Assembly (NCBI GenBank): GCA_039028935.1
Contig: JBCCHD010000006.1
Coordinates: 1 to 64,000 of the forward strand
Source of the DNA: Pseudomonadota bacterium
GTDB taxonomy: Bacteria; Pseudomonadota; Gammaproteobacteria; Steroidobacterales; SZUA-146
DNA length: 64,000 nt
Reading direction: 5' to 3'
The notes beneath the pieces were generated by a model. The model did no database searches. It was not told the origin of the DNA and saw only the letters and a program-made list of their open reading frames with translations. The translations under genes were made by a program, and so were the position numbers. Of the stretch, positions 18,297 through 27,710 are shown one piece after another; within the stretch, counting starts at the first letter, position 1, and each line of letters starts with the position of its first letter.

Positions 18297-18311
18297 GGTG
18301 CATGGTGCACC
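18297..18311. repeat. Palindrome next to the ribosome site of the YfaZ-like gene
   Basis: GGTGCA-tgg-TGCACC is a perfect 6-base inverted repeat 12-26 bases upstream of the start, next to the AAGGGGGAG ribosome site. It could be an operator or a translation-affecting hairpin. Confidence 0.4.
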
Positions 18312-18445
18312 TATTTTACGCACAAGACTGAATGAAAGCACCGTCTAACGGTCTATCTGACAACAGAAAAAGCGTATGATTGCGCGGTAATGTGCTCCAT
18401 CACCGCCGCCTGCCAGAGTCTGACCCCAATAAACGGCCGCCCGCC

Positions 18446-20674
18446 ATGACTGATAAACCCTCCGACAATCCGCGTTCCATCACAAACAGCGTCACGGCGC
18501 TTGCCCCGGACGAGCAGCTTGACGGCCGCGTGGTTCGATCCGAGGTCAATGAGGCCGAGGCGCTGCGCGAATCAGTGGAGCAATTTCTCGCGCATCGCAA
18601 CGACGGTGGTGATCGCTTTGCCCAGGCCCTTGCCGAAGGACAGGCCATCGTCGCCATTGTGGGCGACCTGGGCGTCGACGCCACCATGCGCGCTGGCACC
18701 CTGCTCTTCCCATTCGTTCGCGACGAGCTCATTAGCCTCACTCAGATCGGTAAACACCTCGATAAAACACTCGGGGCTCTGGTGGGCGAAATCGTAAAAC
18801 TATCCAAGTTTGGTGAACTGGGAAATTGGAACAACGAAACGGCCTTGGGTGCTCGTCAGGTCGACTCGCTACGGCGCATGCTTCTGGCCATCGCCGAAGA
18901 CGTGCGGCTAGTGCTGGTGCGCTTGGCTGACCAGCTTCATCGTTTACGTCAATGTAAAGACGCGAGCGAGGCAGAGCAACGTCAAGTAGCCATGGTCACA
19001 CGCGAGATTTTTGCACCGCTCGCCAGCCGTTTGGGTATCTGGCAGATCAAATGGGAACTCGAGGATTTATCGTTTCGATTCTTGGAGCCTGAGCAATACC
19101 AAATCATTGCGCGATTTCTAGCCGAACGCCGCGCCGACCGAGAGGCGTACATCGCGGACGTCACACACTTGCTCACCACTCGTATGGATGAAGCCGGTAT
19201 TCGAGGCGACGTACAGGGACGACCCAAACACATTTACAGCATCTGGCGAAAAATGCAGCGCAAGCAGCTCGACTTTGAGCAGGTGTACGACGTACGCGCC
19301 GTCCGGATACTGCTCGATGATGTAACGGACTGTTACACAATGTTGGGCGTGGTACACGGCAATTTTCGCTACTTACCCGGTGAGTTTGACGACTACATCG
19401 CCACACCCAAAGAAAACAACTATCAGTCACTGCATACGGCGGTAATTGGTCCGGGCAACAAAACCGTTGAAATTCAAATTCGCACGCACGAAATGCACGC
19501 ACATGCTGAGCTGGGTGTGGCGGCACACTGGACCTATAAGGAAGGCGCTTCCGCCAAACCCAGCTACCACAAGAAAATTAATTGGCTGCGGTCGATTCTC
19601 GAGCCCGCTGCCGATGAAGACACGCGGGTAGATGAGAACGACACCGAAGACTTCATTGACCGTTTCAAAGCGGAAATATTCGAAGATCGCGTCTATGCGG
19701 TAACCCCCAATGGGGATATCGTTGATCTGCCGTTTGGGTCCACGCCACTCGACTTCGCCTACTATCTGCATACGCAGCTTGGCCATCGCTGCCGTGGCGC
19801 TAAAATCAACGGTCGTATCGTGCCGCTCACGCACACGCTTGAAAATGGCGATGTCGTCGAGATCATCTCCGCCAAAGAGCCGAAGCCCAGCCGCGACTGG
19901 CTCATTCCACAATTGGGTTACCTCATTTCCACACGGGCCCGCGCGAAAGTGCGTGTGTGGTTTCGGCGGCAGGACAAAGAACACATCGTGACGCAGGGCC
20001 AAAATCTTTTGGAGAAAGAACTCAAACGACTGGGTGTCGAAGTGCCCCATGTCTCAGAGCTCGCCAAAGAACTCAAGCTGGAGGGCGCCACCGGACTGTA
20101 TGCCGCTGTCGGCAATGGCGACCTCACGGTTGTTGACGTCGTGCGCGTGGTACAACGACTGACTACGCCACAGCTTCCCGATGACCCGCCGGTAATAAAA
20201 ACGAAGAAGACGAAGGAAGCCGGATCCGGTCAAGATATTCGTATTGCCGGTGTGGGTGATCTGCTCACCACCATGGCGGCATGCTGTAAGCCCGTGCCAC
20301 CCGACGATATCTGTGGCTACATTACGCAGGGGCGTGGCGTTACCATCCACCGCACCGATTGTGGCAATGCGTTACGCCTTCAAGTGACACACCCTGAACG
20401 ACTTCTTGAGGTGACGTGGACCGAAGACCGTCCAGACAAATATCCGGTCGATATTGAAGTAGAGGCCTACGATCGCGAAGGCCTCCTCAAAGACATCACA
20501 GCCTTGTTATCCACGGAGCGAATCAATATCGCTGCCATTAACCTCATGCAAGATGAGGCAAGTTTTGCGATCAAAATTCAGATGACGTTGCAGATTGCGG
20601 GTCTCGATGAATTGAGCCGGATTCTGCTCAAAATTTCCTCTCTACCCAATGTATTTGCCGTTCAGCGCCAATAG
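18446..20674 (+). CDS. relA: RelA, GTP pyrophosphokinase (ppGpp synthetase I)
   Basis: ATG at 18446 gives 742 residues, matching RelA length. The N-terminal hydrolase-like domain (about 40-190) is degenerate: FPFVRD stands where SpoT has the metal-binding HD, so this is a synthetase without hydrolase. The synthetase domain (about 215-370) has GRPKHIYSIWRKMQ and the RelA-specific EFDDY in GEFDDYIATPKENNYQSLHT. A TGS domain (about 385-450, VYAVTPNGDIVDLPFGSTPLDFAY), a Cys-containing zinc-finger-like region (MAACCKPVPPDDICGY) and a C-terminal ACT domain (about 665-742) follow. It makes (p)ppGpp on starved ribosomes. No spoT is in the window. Confidence 0.95.
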   Translation: MTDKPSDNPRSITNSVTALAPDEQLDGRVVRSEVNEAEALRESVEQFLAHRNDGGDRFAQALAEGQAIVAIVGDLGVDATMRAGTLLFPFVRDELISLTQIGKHLDKTLGALVGEIVKLSKFGELGNWNNETALGARQVDSLRRMLLAIAEDVRLVLVRLADQLHRLRQCKDASEAEQRQVAMVTREIFAPLASRLGIWQIKWELEDLSFRFLEPEQYQIIARFLAERRADREAYIADVTHLLTTRMDEAGIRGDVQGRPKHIYSIWRKMQRKQLDFEQVYDVRAVRILLDDVTDCYTMLGVVHGNFRYLPGEFDDYIATPKENNYQSLHTAVIGPGNKTVEIQIRTHEMHAHAELGVAAHWTYKEGASAKPSYHKKINWLRSILEPAADEDTRVDENDTEDFIDRFKAEIFEDRVYAVTPNGDIVDLPFGSTPLDFAYYLHTQLGHRCRGAKINGRIVPLTHTLENGDVVEIISAKEPKPSRDWLIPQLGYLISTRARAKVRVWFRRQDKEHIVTQGQNLLEKELKRLGVEVPHVSELAKELKLEGATGLYAAVGNGDLTVVDVVRVVQRLTTPQLPDDPPVIKTKKTKEAGSGQDIRIAGVGDLLTTMAACCKPVPPDDICGYITQGRGVTIHRTDCGNALRLQVTHPERLLEVTWTEDRPDKYPVDIEVEAYDREGLLKDITALLSTERINIAAINLMQDEASFAIKIQMTLQIAGLDELSRILLKISSLPNVFAVQRQ

Positions 20675-20725
20675 CGAAACGGATGGCGGCGCGCTGTGCG
20701 CCGTCGGGTCACCGACCCGTTTCGC
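20674..20725 (+). terminator. Structured RNA element after relA, possible terminator
   Basis: GCGAAACGG (20674-20682) pairs with CCGTTTCGC (20717-20725). Inside lie CGGCGC/GCGCCG (20687-20703) and CGGGT/ACCCG (20705-20719, partly competing). This makes a branched fold beginning at the last base of the relA stop. The tail (AGTTTAAG) is short of T residues, so it may be a processing or stability element instead of an intrinsic terminator. Confidence 0.4.
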
Positions 20726-20954
20726 AGTTTAAGTGCAGACCAAACCGGCCAAAACCACCGCCTTAACGCGGGTATGACTGACTTTTTGCGCATTGTGCGT
20801 CGTGCTGTTGCCGCTTGGGACGTATGCAAGCCAGCGGGATTGCGGGTAGACTGTGGTGGAGTGGATCAGCCGGCCTAAGAGCCGCTTGTCACGAACACAA
20901 TAATAAATCGCGATCGCGCGCGAGGCGCGTCGATCCAATTGGGAGAGCAATTCG

Positions 20955-21752
20955 ATGAAAACGATTATTCGCGTTACGGCGACTGCGCTACTGTTTACCG
21001 CCTCGATTGTATCGCACGCGGCCAGCGTCAGCCTCGCGTCGTTCATGAGCGCAGACAGCTATATGGCAGAGACAAGCTTCAGTGGCGCTTTTGCCCAAAT
21101 TGGCCGTGGCGATGGCAGTCTCGGCTCAGTCGGTGCGCTTACGGGCGACAACGATGGACTGTACAATTTCGCGGACTTTGGCGAGCCCGACCCGCAAGCG
21201 TTCGGCGGCGTTGACCTGTTTCCTCGCGAACAGAACTTTGAAGTGGGTAGCCTCACCTATGATGATTCGCAGCTCAATGGCTCCGGCACGGAAACGGTGC
21301 AAATCACAGGCATCGATTTGAGCGCCTTTTGGACCGCTGACCCAGCCCGCTTGGATAACTCGCCAGGCGCGGTACCGACTGTCCTCAGCGACATTTCGGA
21401 TCAGGCGATTGGCCTATGGTTGTTCAACAATCCCGGCGGCATTAGCTTTGGCGGCCTGGACAGTAACGACACCTTGACGTTTGTTGACGGCGTGCTCACA
21501 TCCATTGACCTGAGCATCACAACGCAATTTACGGTTGAATCGTTCACAACGTTGGTCTTCGACGGCACGTTCACGATTTCCGGCAGCGCATTGTCTTACA
21601 TGATTAATGATTCCGCTGCAGGCTCTACGTTTATCGCCGATCTCAATGGCGAGGTCTTAGCGGTCTCTCAAGTTCCAGTGCCACCGGCGCTTGTACTACT
21701 GCCCTCCGCCCTCGCTCTACTGGGTCTATCCGGGCGGCGCCGTCGTCCGTAA
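20955..21752 (+). CDS. Secreted protein with PEP-CTERM-like C-terminal sorting signal
   Basis: The 265-residue product starts with ATG behind GGGAGAG and has a signal peptide ending near SHAAS (about residue 23). The middle is rich in Gly, Asp, Ser and Thr, with beta-strand pattern and no recognised catalytic domain. The C terminus has the three parts of a PEP-CTERM-type signal: VPVPP, a hydrophobic helix (ALVLLPSALALLGL) and RRRR. Such proteins are processed by exosortase and are often linked to exopolysaccharide or biofilm. No exosortase gene is in this window. Confidence 0.75.
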   Translation: MKTIIRVTATALLFTASIVSHAASVSLASFMSADSYMAETSFSGAFAQIGRGDGSLGSVGALTGDNDGLYNFADFGEPDPQAFGGVDLFPREQNFEVGSLTYDDSQLNGSGTETVQITGIDLSAFWTADPARLDNSPGAVPTVLSDISDQAIGLWLFNNPGGISFGGLDSNDTLTFVDGVLTSIDLSITTQFTVESFTTLVFDGTFTISGSALSYMINDSAAGSTFIADLNGEVLAVSQVPVPPALVLLPSALALLGLSGRRRRP

Positions 21753-21845
21753 CGGAAAATAGCCACAGGGCTAAAACGAAAGGAAACGGGGTATCGGTCG
21801 ACAATCAACGATCATCGGGCCCACGCTGGCGGATTAGCCAAAACA

Positions 21846-21874
21846 AAAACGGCGACATTAAGTCGCCGTTTTTC
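21846..21874. terminator. Bidirectional intrinsic terminator
   Basis: AAAAACGGCGAC-attaa-GTCGCCGTTTTT is a perfect 12-base stem with A and T tracts on both sides. It serves the plus-strand secreted-protein gene and the minus-strand lpd gene, which converge here. Confidence 0.85.
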
Positions 21875-21955
21875 GTTCCCCGATATCAGACAGCACCGAA
21901 CACACTCGAGTTGTTCGGCATGTCATTCACCGTTCGCCCTTCCTAGGCGGGCATG

Positions 21956-23383
21956 CTATCGATTAATGCCGTGAATGGCTCGCTTATCCGTTGCGAGCGC
22001 TGCCTCATGCAGTGCCTCGGACAATGAGGGGTGCGCATGAATGGTGCGCTGAAGATCTTCCGCACTGGCCGTAAACTCCATCGCCAATACTGCTTCGGCA
22101 ATCAGTTCACCCGCCATCGGGCCGATAATATGCACACCCAAAATTTCGTCATCGTCGGTGGACGCCAACACTTTGGCCATGCCGCCGGCCTGTTCCAGCG
22201 CTTTGGCCCGACCGTTTGCACCGAATCCAAATGAACCGGATTTATACGGCACGCCCGCTTCTTTGAGCTCTTCTTCCGTTTTTCCAACCCACGCCATTTC
22301 GGGCGCCGTGTAAATCACTGAGGGAATCACGTTGTAATTCATATGGCCATATTTGCCGGCCATAAGATCACCCACCATCACCCCTTCTTCCGAACCCTTA
22401 TGGGCCAACATCGGGCCACGCACCACATCCCCGATGGCCCAGACATTGGGGACGCCGGTTCGGCACTCATGGTCGACCACAATAAAACCGCGCTCGTCCG
22501 TGCGAACACCGGTATTGTCGGCCAACAGTCCGGCCGTATTGGGCCGGCGGCCGACCGCGACAATGACTTTATCGACATCGAGCGTGCCGCCACCTTTCTT
22601 ATCTTCGTATTCCAGCGACACTGCACCGTCATTGACTGTTGCCGATTTGACCTTTGCGCCCAGGCGAATATCAACGCCCTGTTTTTTAAATTGGCGGTGC
22701 GCGTCTTTAGCAAGCTGCTGATCCGCGGTGGCCAAAAAGCTGTCCATCGCCTCAAAAATGGTGACCTGTGAGCCCAGTCGCTTCCAGACGCTGCCAAGTT
22801 CAAGACCGATGACGCCACCACCGATGACTCCCAGTCGCTCTGGGACATGATCAAACTCTAGTGCGTCCCACGAATCGACGATGTGTTCTCGATCAAAGGG
22901 CATGTTGCCGAGTTCAATCGGTACCGATCCAGACGCCAGAACGATATGCGTGCACTCCAGCACTTCCGCTTCTCCCTCATGCGGGATGTACTCGACCTTG
23001 CCCGGTGCCAGCATACGACCGTGACCAAACAGCCCCGTCACTTTGTTGGCTTTAAATAACTGCACAATGCCACCGGTAAATTGTTTGACGATGCCGGTTT
23101 TTCGTTCCTGCATCTTCGCCACATCAATGGTTGGCTTGGACACGCCAATACCGTGAAGATCAAACTCGTGCTCGGCGCGATGGTACAACTCCGACGACTC
23201 CAGCAGCGCCTTGGACGGGATACAGCCCGCGTTCAAACACGTGCCGCCAAACGCCGACGAATCGTCAAAATTTTTCCAGCCGTCAATGCAAGCTGTGTTG
23301 AGTCCATTTTGAGCGGCGCGTATGGCGGCTACATAGCCGGCCGGGCCCGCGCCAATGACCACGACATCAAATGTCTGTGACAT
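21956..23383 (-). CDS. lpd: Lpd, dihydrolipoyl dehydrogenase (E3)
   Basis: E3 reoxidises the dihydrolipoyl group of 2-oxoacid dehydrogenase complexes with NAD+. The 475-residue flavoprotein has the FAD motif VIGAGPAGYVAA (about 8-19) and the redox disulfide GGTCLNAGCIPSKA (about 47-60). The NAD motif IGGGVIGLELG and the C-terminal active-site HAHPSLSEALHE (His-x4-Glu) are also present. The ribosome site GAGG precedes ATG at 23383. It is the last gene of sucA-sucB-lpd, about 80 bases after sucB, and is followed by a terminator. Confidence 0.97.
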   Translation of the reverse strand: MSQTFDVVVIGAGPAGYVAAIRAAQNGLNTACIDGWKNFDDSSAFGGTCLNAGCIPSKALLESSELYHRAEHEFDLHGIGVSKPTIDVAKMQERKTGIVKQFTGGIVQLFKANKVTGLFGHGRMLAPGKVEYIPHEGEAEVLECTHIVLASGSVPIELGNMPFDREHIVDSWDALEFDHVPERLGVIGGGVIGLELGSVWKRLGSQVTIFEAMDSFLATADQQLAKDAHRQFKKQGVDIRLGAKVKSATVNDGAVSLEYEDKKGGGTLDVDKVIVAVGRRPNTAGLLADNTGVRTDERGFIVVDHECRTGVPNVWAIGDVVRGPMLAHKGSEEGVMVGDLMAGKYGHMNYNVIPSVIYTAPEMAWVGKTEEELKEAGVPYKSGSFGFGANGRAKALEQAGGMAKVLASTDDDEILGVHIIGPMAGELIAEAVLAMEFTASAEDLQRTIHAHPSLSEALHEAALATDKRAIHGINR

Positions 23384-23463
23384 GAGTATTCCTCTACTCT
23401 AGATAATTCGGATCGGATTGAACGCGCAGCGCACTTCGGTGCAAACGCGTTCGATCAGTGTGA

Positions 23464-24636
23464 TTAAACGTGCAGCAATAGACGAGCCGGGTCTTCCAAC
23501 GCTTTTTTGATTTCAACCAAAAACTGCACGGCATCGGCACCGTCAATGATGCGATGATCGTATGTCAGCGCCAGATACATCATCGGACGAATCTTTACTT
23601 CCCCATTTACCGCCATTGGTCGATCGGTAATCGCATGCATACCCAATATCGCACTCTGCGGCATATTCAGAATCGGCGTTGACATCATCGAACCAAACGT
23701 ACCGCCGTTGGTGATACTGAAGGTTCCCCCGGTCAATTCTTCCAGCGTGATTTTTCCTTCACGTGCACGGGCCGCAAATCCTCGTATGCCTTGCTCTATA
23801 TCGGCGAGTGTCATGTGTTCGGCGTTTCGCAACACCGGCACCATGAGTCCGCGTTCTGTCGATACCGCAATACCTACGTCGTAATAGTCGTGGTACACGA
23901 TATCCCCGTCTTCAAGCGACGCGTTGATAATTGGAAACTTCTTGAGTGCCTTGACGGCCGCGACCACGAAAAAAGACATAAAACCCAGCTTAACGCCGTG
24001 TTCTTCAACAAAGGCCTCTTTGTACTTTGCGCGTATCGCCTTGACTTCGGTCAGGTCCACTTCGTTAAACGACGTCAGCATGGCTGCGGTCGATTGCGCT
24101 TCGATCATTCGTTCGGAGATACGCGCCCGCATTCGGGTCATGGGAACCCGTCGGTCGCCACGCGATCCCACCGGTGGCATCGCCGCGGGAGCCGAAGCCA
24201 CATGCCCCATCACATCTCCCTTAGTGAGTCGACCATCCTTTCCGCTGCCTTTAATGCCCGAGGTATCGACCTGGTTTTCTTCCACAACACGACGCACGGC
24301 TGGGCTCAACTTATCGGCATCGTTGTCGGCCGTCGCGGCGGCGGCTGGCGCGGGCTCAGCCGCGGGCGTTGGGGCCGCGGCGGGCTCGGCGTTGACTTCG
24401 CCTGGCTCAACCACCGCGAGCACCTCACCTGCGACCACCGTGGTGCCTTCCTCCGCTTTGATTTCTTTGATGACGCCATCGACCGGCATGGGAATTTCAA
24501 GCACCACCTTGTCGGTTTCAAGCTCAACGACGATGTCGTCGCGACTCACCGCATCGCCAACAGCTTTGTGCCAGGTGCCCACCAATGCATCGGTCACCGA
24601 TTCGGGCAGGGCATCAACTTTAATTTCAGTGCTCAT
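23464..24636 (-). CDS. sucB: SucB, dihydrolipoyllysine-residue succinyltransferase (E2 of 2-oxoglutarate dehydrogenase)
   Basis: SucB transfers the succinyl group to CoA in the 2-oxoglutarate dehydrogenase core. The 390-residue product has one lipoyl domain (1-77) with the lipoylated lysine in [11 protein letters not shown]. An Ala/Pro/Glu linker, an E1/E3-binding domain (about 107-143, [15 protein letters not shown]) and a catalytic domain (about 160-390) follow. The active-site motif [14 protein letters not shown] lies near residue 361. It sits between sucA and lpd in the common order. Confidence 0.97.
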   Translation of the reverse strand: MSTEIKVDALPESVTDALVGTWHKAVGDAVSRDDIVVELETDKVVLEIPMPVDGVIKEIKAEEGTTVVAGEVLAVVEPGEVNAEPAAAPTPAAEPAPAAAATADNDADKLSPAVRRVVEENQVDTSGIKGSGKDGRLTKGDVMGHVASAPAAMPPVGSRGDRRVPMTRMRARISERMIEAQSTAAMLTSFNEVDLTEVKAIRAKYKEAFVEEHGVKLGFMSFFVVAAVKALKKFPIINASLEDGDIVYHDYYDVGIAVSTERGLMVPVLRNAEHMTLADIEQGIRGFAARAREGKITLEELTGGTFSITNGGTFGSMMSTPILNMPQSAILGMHAITDRPMAVNGEVKIRPMMYLALTYDHRIIDGADAVQFLVEIKKALEDPARLLLHV

Positions 24637-24679
24637 AAATCATCCTTTGAGGAAGGCGTGTTTGTTTCATGTGGTTGGT

Positions 24680-27508
24680 TTAGTGCGCCAGACCCAGGGC
24701 CGCGGCGACGAGCCCGGTCTGTTGCTCTTTATGGATGCTTGGGTAACCCGATGCCGGCGCTGCCGACCCGGCGCGCCCGGAATAATAAAGACGACGGGTC
24801 GTACCCAGCGGTTCCTGTAAGCGATGGCGAATCTGGTACCAGGCACCCTGGTTTTGTGGTTCTTCTTGACACCACACCACCTCGGTCGCATTGGGAAACA
24901 ACTCCAATTCTCGGGCGTAGTAGCTCGCTGGGAACGGATAGAGTTGCTCGATTCGTACGATCGCCACATTGTCGACGTTGTGCTGTCGACGCTGTTCATC
25001 CAGATCAAAATACACTTTGCCACTGCACAACACGATGCGGGTCACTTTACCGGGGTCGGGGCGACGATTGTCCGAAATCAGTAGCTGAAAACCACCGGAT
25101 TCGAGTAACTTAATATTGGATACCGACTCTTTATGCCGCAGCAAGCTTTTGGGCGTCATCACAATCAGCGGTTTGCGCAATGGTCGCAACATCTGACGCC
25201 GCAGCATGTGGAACATCTGCGCGGGCGTTGACGGCACGCACACCTGCATGTTCCATTCGGCACACAGCTGCAAATAGCGCTCAAGGCGAGCCGACGAGTG
25301 CTCGGGTCCCTGCCCCTCGTATCCGTGCGGCAAAAAGAGCACCAGTCCGGACAAGCGCCCCCACTTGGTTTCGCCGGAACTGATGAACTGATCGATAACC
25401 ACCTGAGCGCCGTTGGCGAAGTCGCCAAACTGGCCTTCCCAGATCACTAGTGTGTCGGGTGCCGTGGTCGAATAGCCATACTCAAAGCCCATCACGGCCT
25501 CTTCGGAGAGCAGGCTGTCGGTGACACGAAAACGCGGTTGATTCTCGGCAAGATGCTGGAGCGACACATACTGCCGGTCTTGATCCTGGTCGTGCAGCAC
25601 CGCATGTCGATGGAAAAACGTGCCTCGACCACTGTCCTGACCGGTGATGCGGATGGCATAACCATCATCGAGCAAACTGGCATAGGCCATGTTCTCGGCG
25701 AATCCCCAGTCCATCGGTATCTGATCATTGAGCATGCGTGCGCGATCTTCGATGATCCGTTTGACCCGGTTATGCAACCGCAAATCTTCCGGCATCGTGA
25801 GCAGCACTTCCCCAAGTTTTTGAACCTGCCCAGGCGGCAAGCGCGTTTCCGTGCCCACACCAAGATCACCCTCTAAGAAACGTGTCCAGTCGACGGTGTG
25901 TTCGTTGCCCTCTAAGCCGATCAACGAATCCTGCACGGATTCTTTGCGATCAAGCTTATCCCGATACTCATCCGCCAGTGCTTTGACCGTGGCGTCGTCC
26001 AACACGCCAGTGCTGACAAGATGTTCGGAGTACATTTGTCGGGTAGTGGGGTGTCGCTTGATCTTCTGATACATCTGCGGCTGAGTGGCCGAAGGCTCGT
26101 CCGCCTCGTTATGACCATGACGCCGGTAGCACACCAGGTCGATCACAACGTCCTTGCCGAAACGCATTCGATAAGCGAGTGCTAGGCGACCCGCCGCCAA
26201 CACCGCTTCGGGATCGTCACCGTTCACGTGGATGATCGGCGCTTCGATCATCTTCGCCACATCGCTACAAAATGGCGTGGAACGTGCATCGGCCGGATTG
26301 CTGATCGTAAAGCCAATCTGGTTGTTGCAAATAATGTGCACCGTACCGCCCGTGGCGAACCCGCGGGCCTGCGACATTTGGAAGGTTTCCATAACAACGC
26401 CTTGGCCTGCAAAGGCGGCGTCACCGTGAACAACGATCGGTACAACCCGCTGCCCGGTTTCATCCAGCCGTCGCTCCTGACGAGCGCGCACCGAGCCCAC
26501 GACGACAGGACTGACGATCTCCAGGTGGGACGGGTTGAACGCCAATGCCACATGCAGCGGACCGTGCGGCGTGGACAAATCGGCCGAAAAGCCCATGTGA
26601 TACTTAACGTCGCCCGATCCGTTGTTCGCAATTGCGCTGTTTCCCTCGAACTCATCAAACAAGGTCGCCGGCGATTTGCCGAGCACATTGACCAATACGT
26701 TGAGTCTTCCCCGGTGCGCCATACCGATGACGATTTCCTCAACCCGCTCTTTCCCACACTGGCGCACGATATCCTGCACCAACGGAATCAGGGAATCACC
26801 GCCTTCCAACGAAAAACGTTTCTGCCCAACGTAGCGTGTGTGCAGATAGCGTTCGAGGCCCTCCGCGGCGGTGAGATCCTTGAACAGTCGTGTTTGATCG
26901 TCTGCGGTGAGCTCCGGGTTCACTCGCCCCATTTCAAATCGTTCACGCAGCCACAACCGTTCCGCCGTATTCGAGATGTGCGAAAACTCAACGCCAATGC
27001 GTCCAGCGTAAATCGTATCGAGCAACGAAAGGATGTCTTTAAACGGTAAACGCTCTTTACCCGCCAATTCAGCGGTCAGGAAAGATTCATTGGGGTCTAC
27101 GGCCGACAAACCATGAAACGATGGTTCCAAATCGGGAGAGCGAACCGGATCGGACAGTTCCAATGGATCGAGCTGTGCGCACAGATAACCATGCAAGCGA
27201 TAATTGTTAATGAGCCGCAGGACAGCTGATTGGTCGCCTAGACTGCCTTGATCGGTGTCATCGGTCACACCGCTCGCGGCACCGCGCATGCTTTTGGCCT
27301 GTTCGGCCAGCGCCTTGCGGATGGGCCCATGGGCCACATCGCGGGCGGTTCCCTGGCCGCTCTGGCTTATGCCTTTGAAGAAGGTCTGCCAACCCGGTTC
27401 GACCGAATTGGGGTCTTCAAGGTATTGCTCATAAAACTGCTCTACGAGTGCGGCGTTACCGCCAAAGAGTGCGGAGTACTTATATAAGTCGGATAAGGAT
27501 TGACCCAT
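24680..27508 (-). CDS. sucA: SucA, 2-oxoglutarate dehydrogenase E1 component
   Basis: SucA decarboxylates 2-oxoglutarate using thiamine diphosphate. The 942-residue product has the N-terminal E2-binding segment (SALFGGNAALVEQFYEQYLEDP), the ThDP-binding region (about 390-440, HGDAAFAGQGVVMET and VNGDDPEAVL), the active-site stretch RRHGHNEADEPSATQP, and a transketolase-like C-terminal domain with SGETKWGRLSGLVLFLPHGYEGQGPEHSSAR. Length is normal for proteobacteria. It is the first gene of the sucA-sucB-lpd operon. Succinate dehydrogenase and sucCD are not in the window. Confidence 0.97.
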   Translation of the reverse strand: MGQSLSDLYKYSALFGGNAALVEQFYEQYLEDPNSVEPGWQTFFKGISQSGQGTARDVAHGPIRKALAEQAKSMRGAASGVTDDTDQGSLGDQSAVLRLINNYRLHGYLCAQLDPLELSDPVRSPDLEPSFHGLSAVDPNESFLTAELAGKERLPFKDILSLLDTIYAGRIGVEFSHISNTAERLWLRERFEMGRVNPELTADDQTRLFKDLTAAEGLERYLHTRYVGQKRFSLEGGDSLIPLVQDIVRQCGKERVEEIVIGMAHRGRLNVLVNVLGKSPATLFDEFEGNSAIANNGSGDVKYHMGFSADLSTPHGPLHVALAFNPSHLEIVSPVVVGSVRARQERRLDETGQRVVPIVVHGDAAFAGQGVVMETFQMSQARGFATGGTVHIICNNQIGFTISNPADARSTPFCSDVAKMIEAPIIHVNGDDPEAVLAAGRLALAYRMRFGKDVVIDLVCYRRHGHNEADEPSATQPQMYQKIKRHPTTRQMYSEHLVSTGVLDDATVKALADEYRDKLDRKESVQDSLIGLEGNEHTVDWTRFLEGDLGVGTETRLPPGQVQKLGEVLLTMPEDLRLHNRVKRIIEDRARMLNDQIPMDWGFAENMAYASLLDDGYAIRITGQDSGRGTFFHRHAVLHDQDQDRQYVSLQHLAENQPRFRVTDSLLSEEAVMGFEYGYSTTAPDTLVIWEGQFGDFANGAQVVIDQFISSGETKWGRLSGLVLFLPHGYEGQGPEHSSARLERYLQLCAEWNMQVCVPSTPAQMFHMLRRQMLRPLRKPLIVMTPKSLLRHKESVSNIKLLESGGFQLLISDNRRPDPGKVTRIVLCSGKVYFDLDEQRRQHNVDNVAIVRIEQLYPFPASYYARELELFPNATEVVWCQEEPQNQGAWYQIRHRLQEPLGTTRRLYYSGRAGSAAPASGYPSIHKEQQTGLVAAALGLAH

Positions 27509-27592
27509 GGGGATTCCCGGCTCGCCGTGGCTCGGTCAGAGGATACAAGGGCCGTGATGACGGCCCGCGTCTGGCATTGCAAACATGCTCGA

Positions 27593-27621
27593 ATTGTAGC
27601 GTATTGAATGCAGCGAAGGAA
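27593..27621 (-). promoter_or_regulatory. Candidate promoter of sucA-sucB-lpd
   Basis: On the minus strand TACAAT (27598-27593) is a good -10 box, with a weak TTCCTT -35 box 17 bases before it. The implied leader of about 77 bases contains a GGGCCG/CGGCCC hairpin (27549-27566). Read by eye only. Confidence 0.35.
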
Positions 27622-27631
27622 CCGTTCAACC

Positions 27632-27653
27632 AACCGAAATCTGTCGGTTTTTT
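27632..27653 (+). terminator. Weak plus-strand terminator-like hairpin
   Basis: AACCGA-aatctg-TCGGTT is a 6-base stem followed by TTTT on the plus strand. It lies between two minus-strand genes, so it would only stop antisense transcription. Its minus-strand reading has no T tail. Confidence 0.25.
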
Positions 27654-27710
27654 CGTCCAGCAACCCTCGCCACCAAGCGCACCCTCTGGCGGACCATCCG
27701 CGCCCGGATT

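Noticed and set aside
20696-20878. 60-residue frame after relA
   Set aside because: Overlaps the structured element, with no ribosome site and no protein-like pattern.
23791-25113. 440-residue plus-strand frame across sucB and sucA
   Set aside because: It spans two convincing minus-strand genes and their junction; the translation has no recognisable domain.
26228-27049. 273-residue plus-strand frame opposite sucA
   Set aside because: Antisense shadow of a well-conserved region of SucA.
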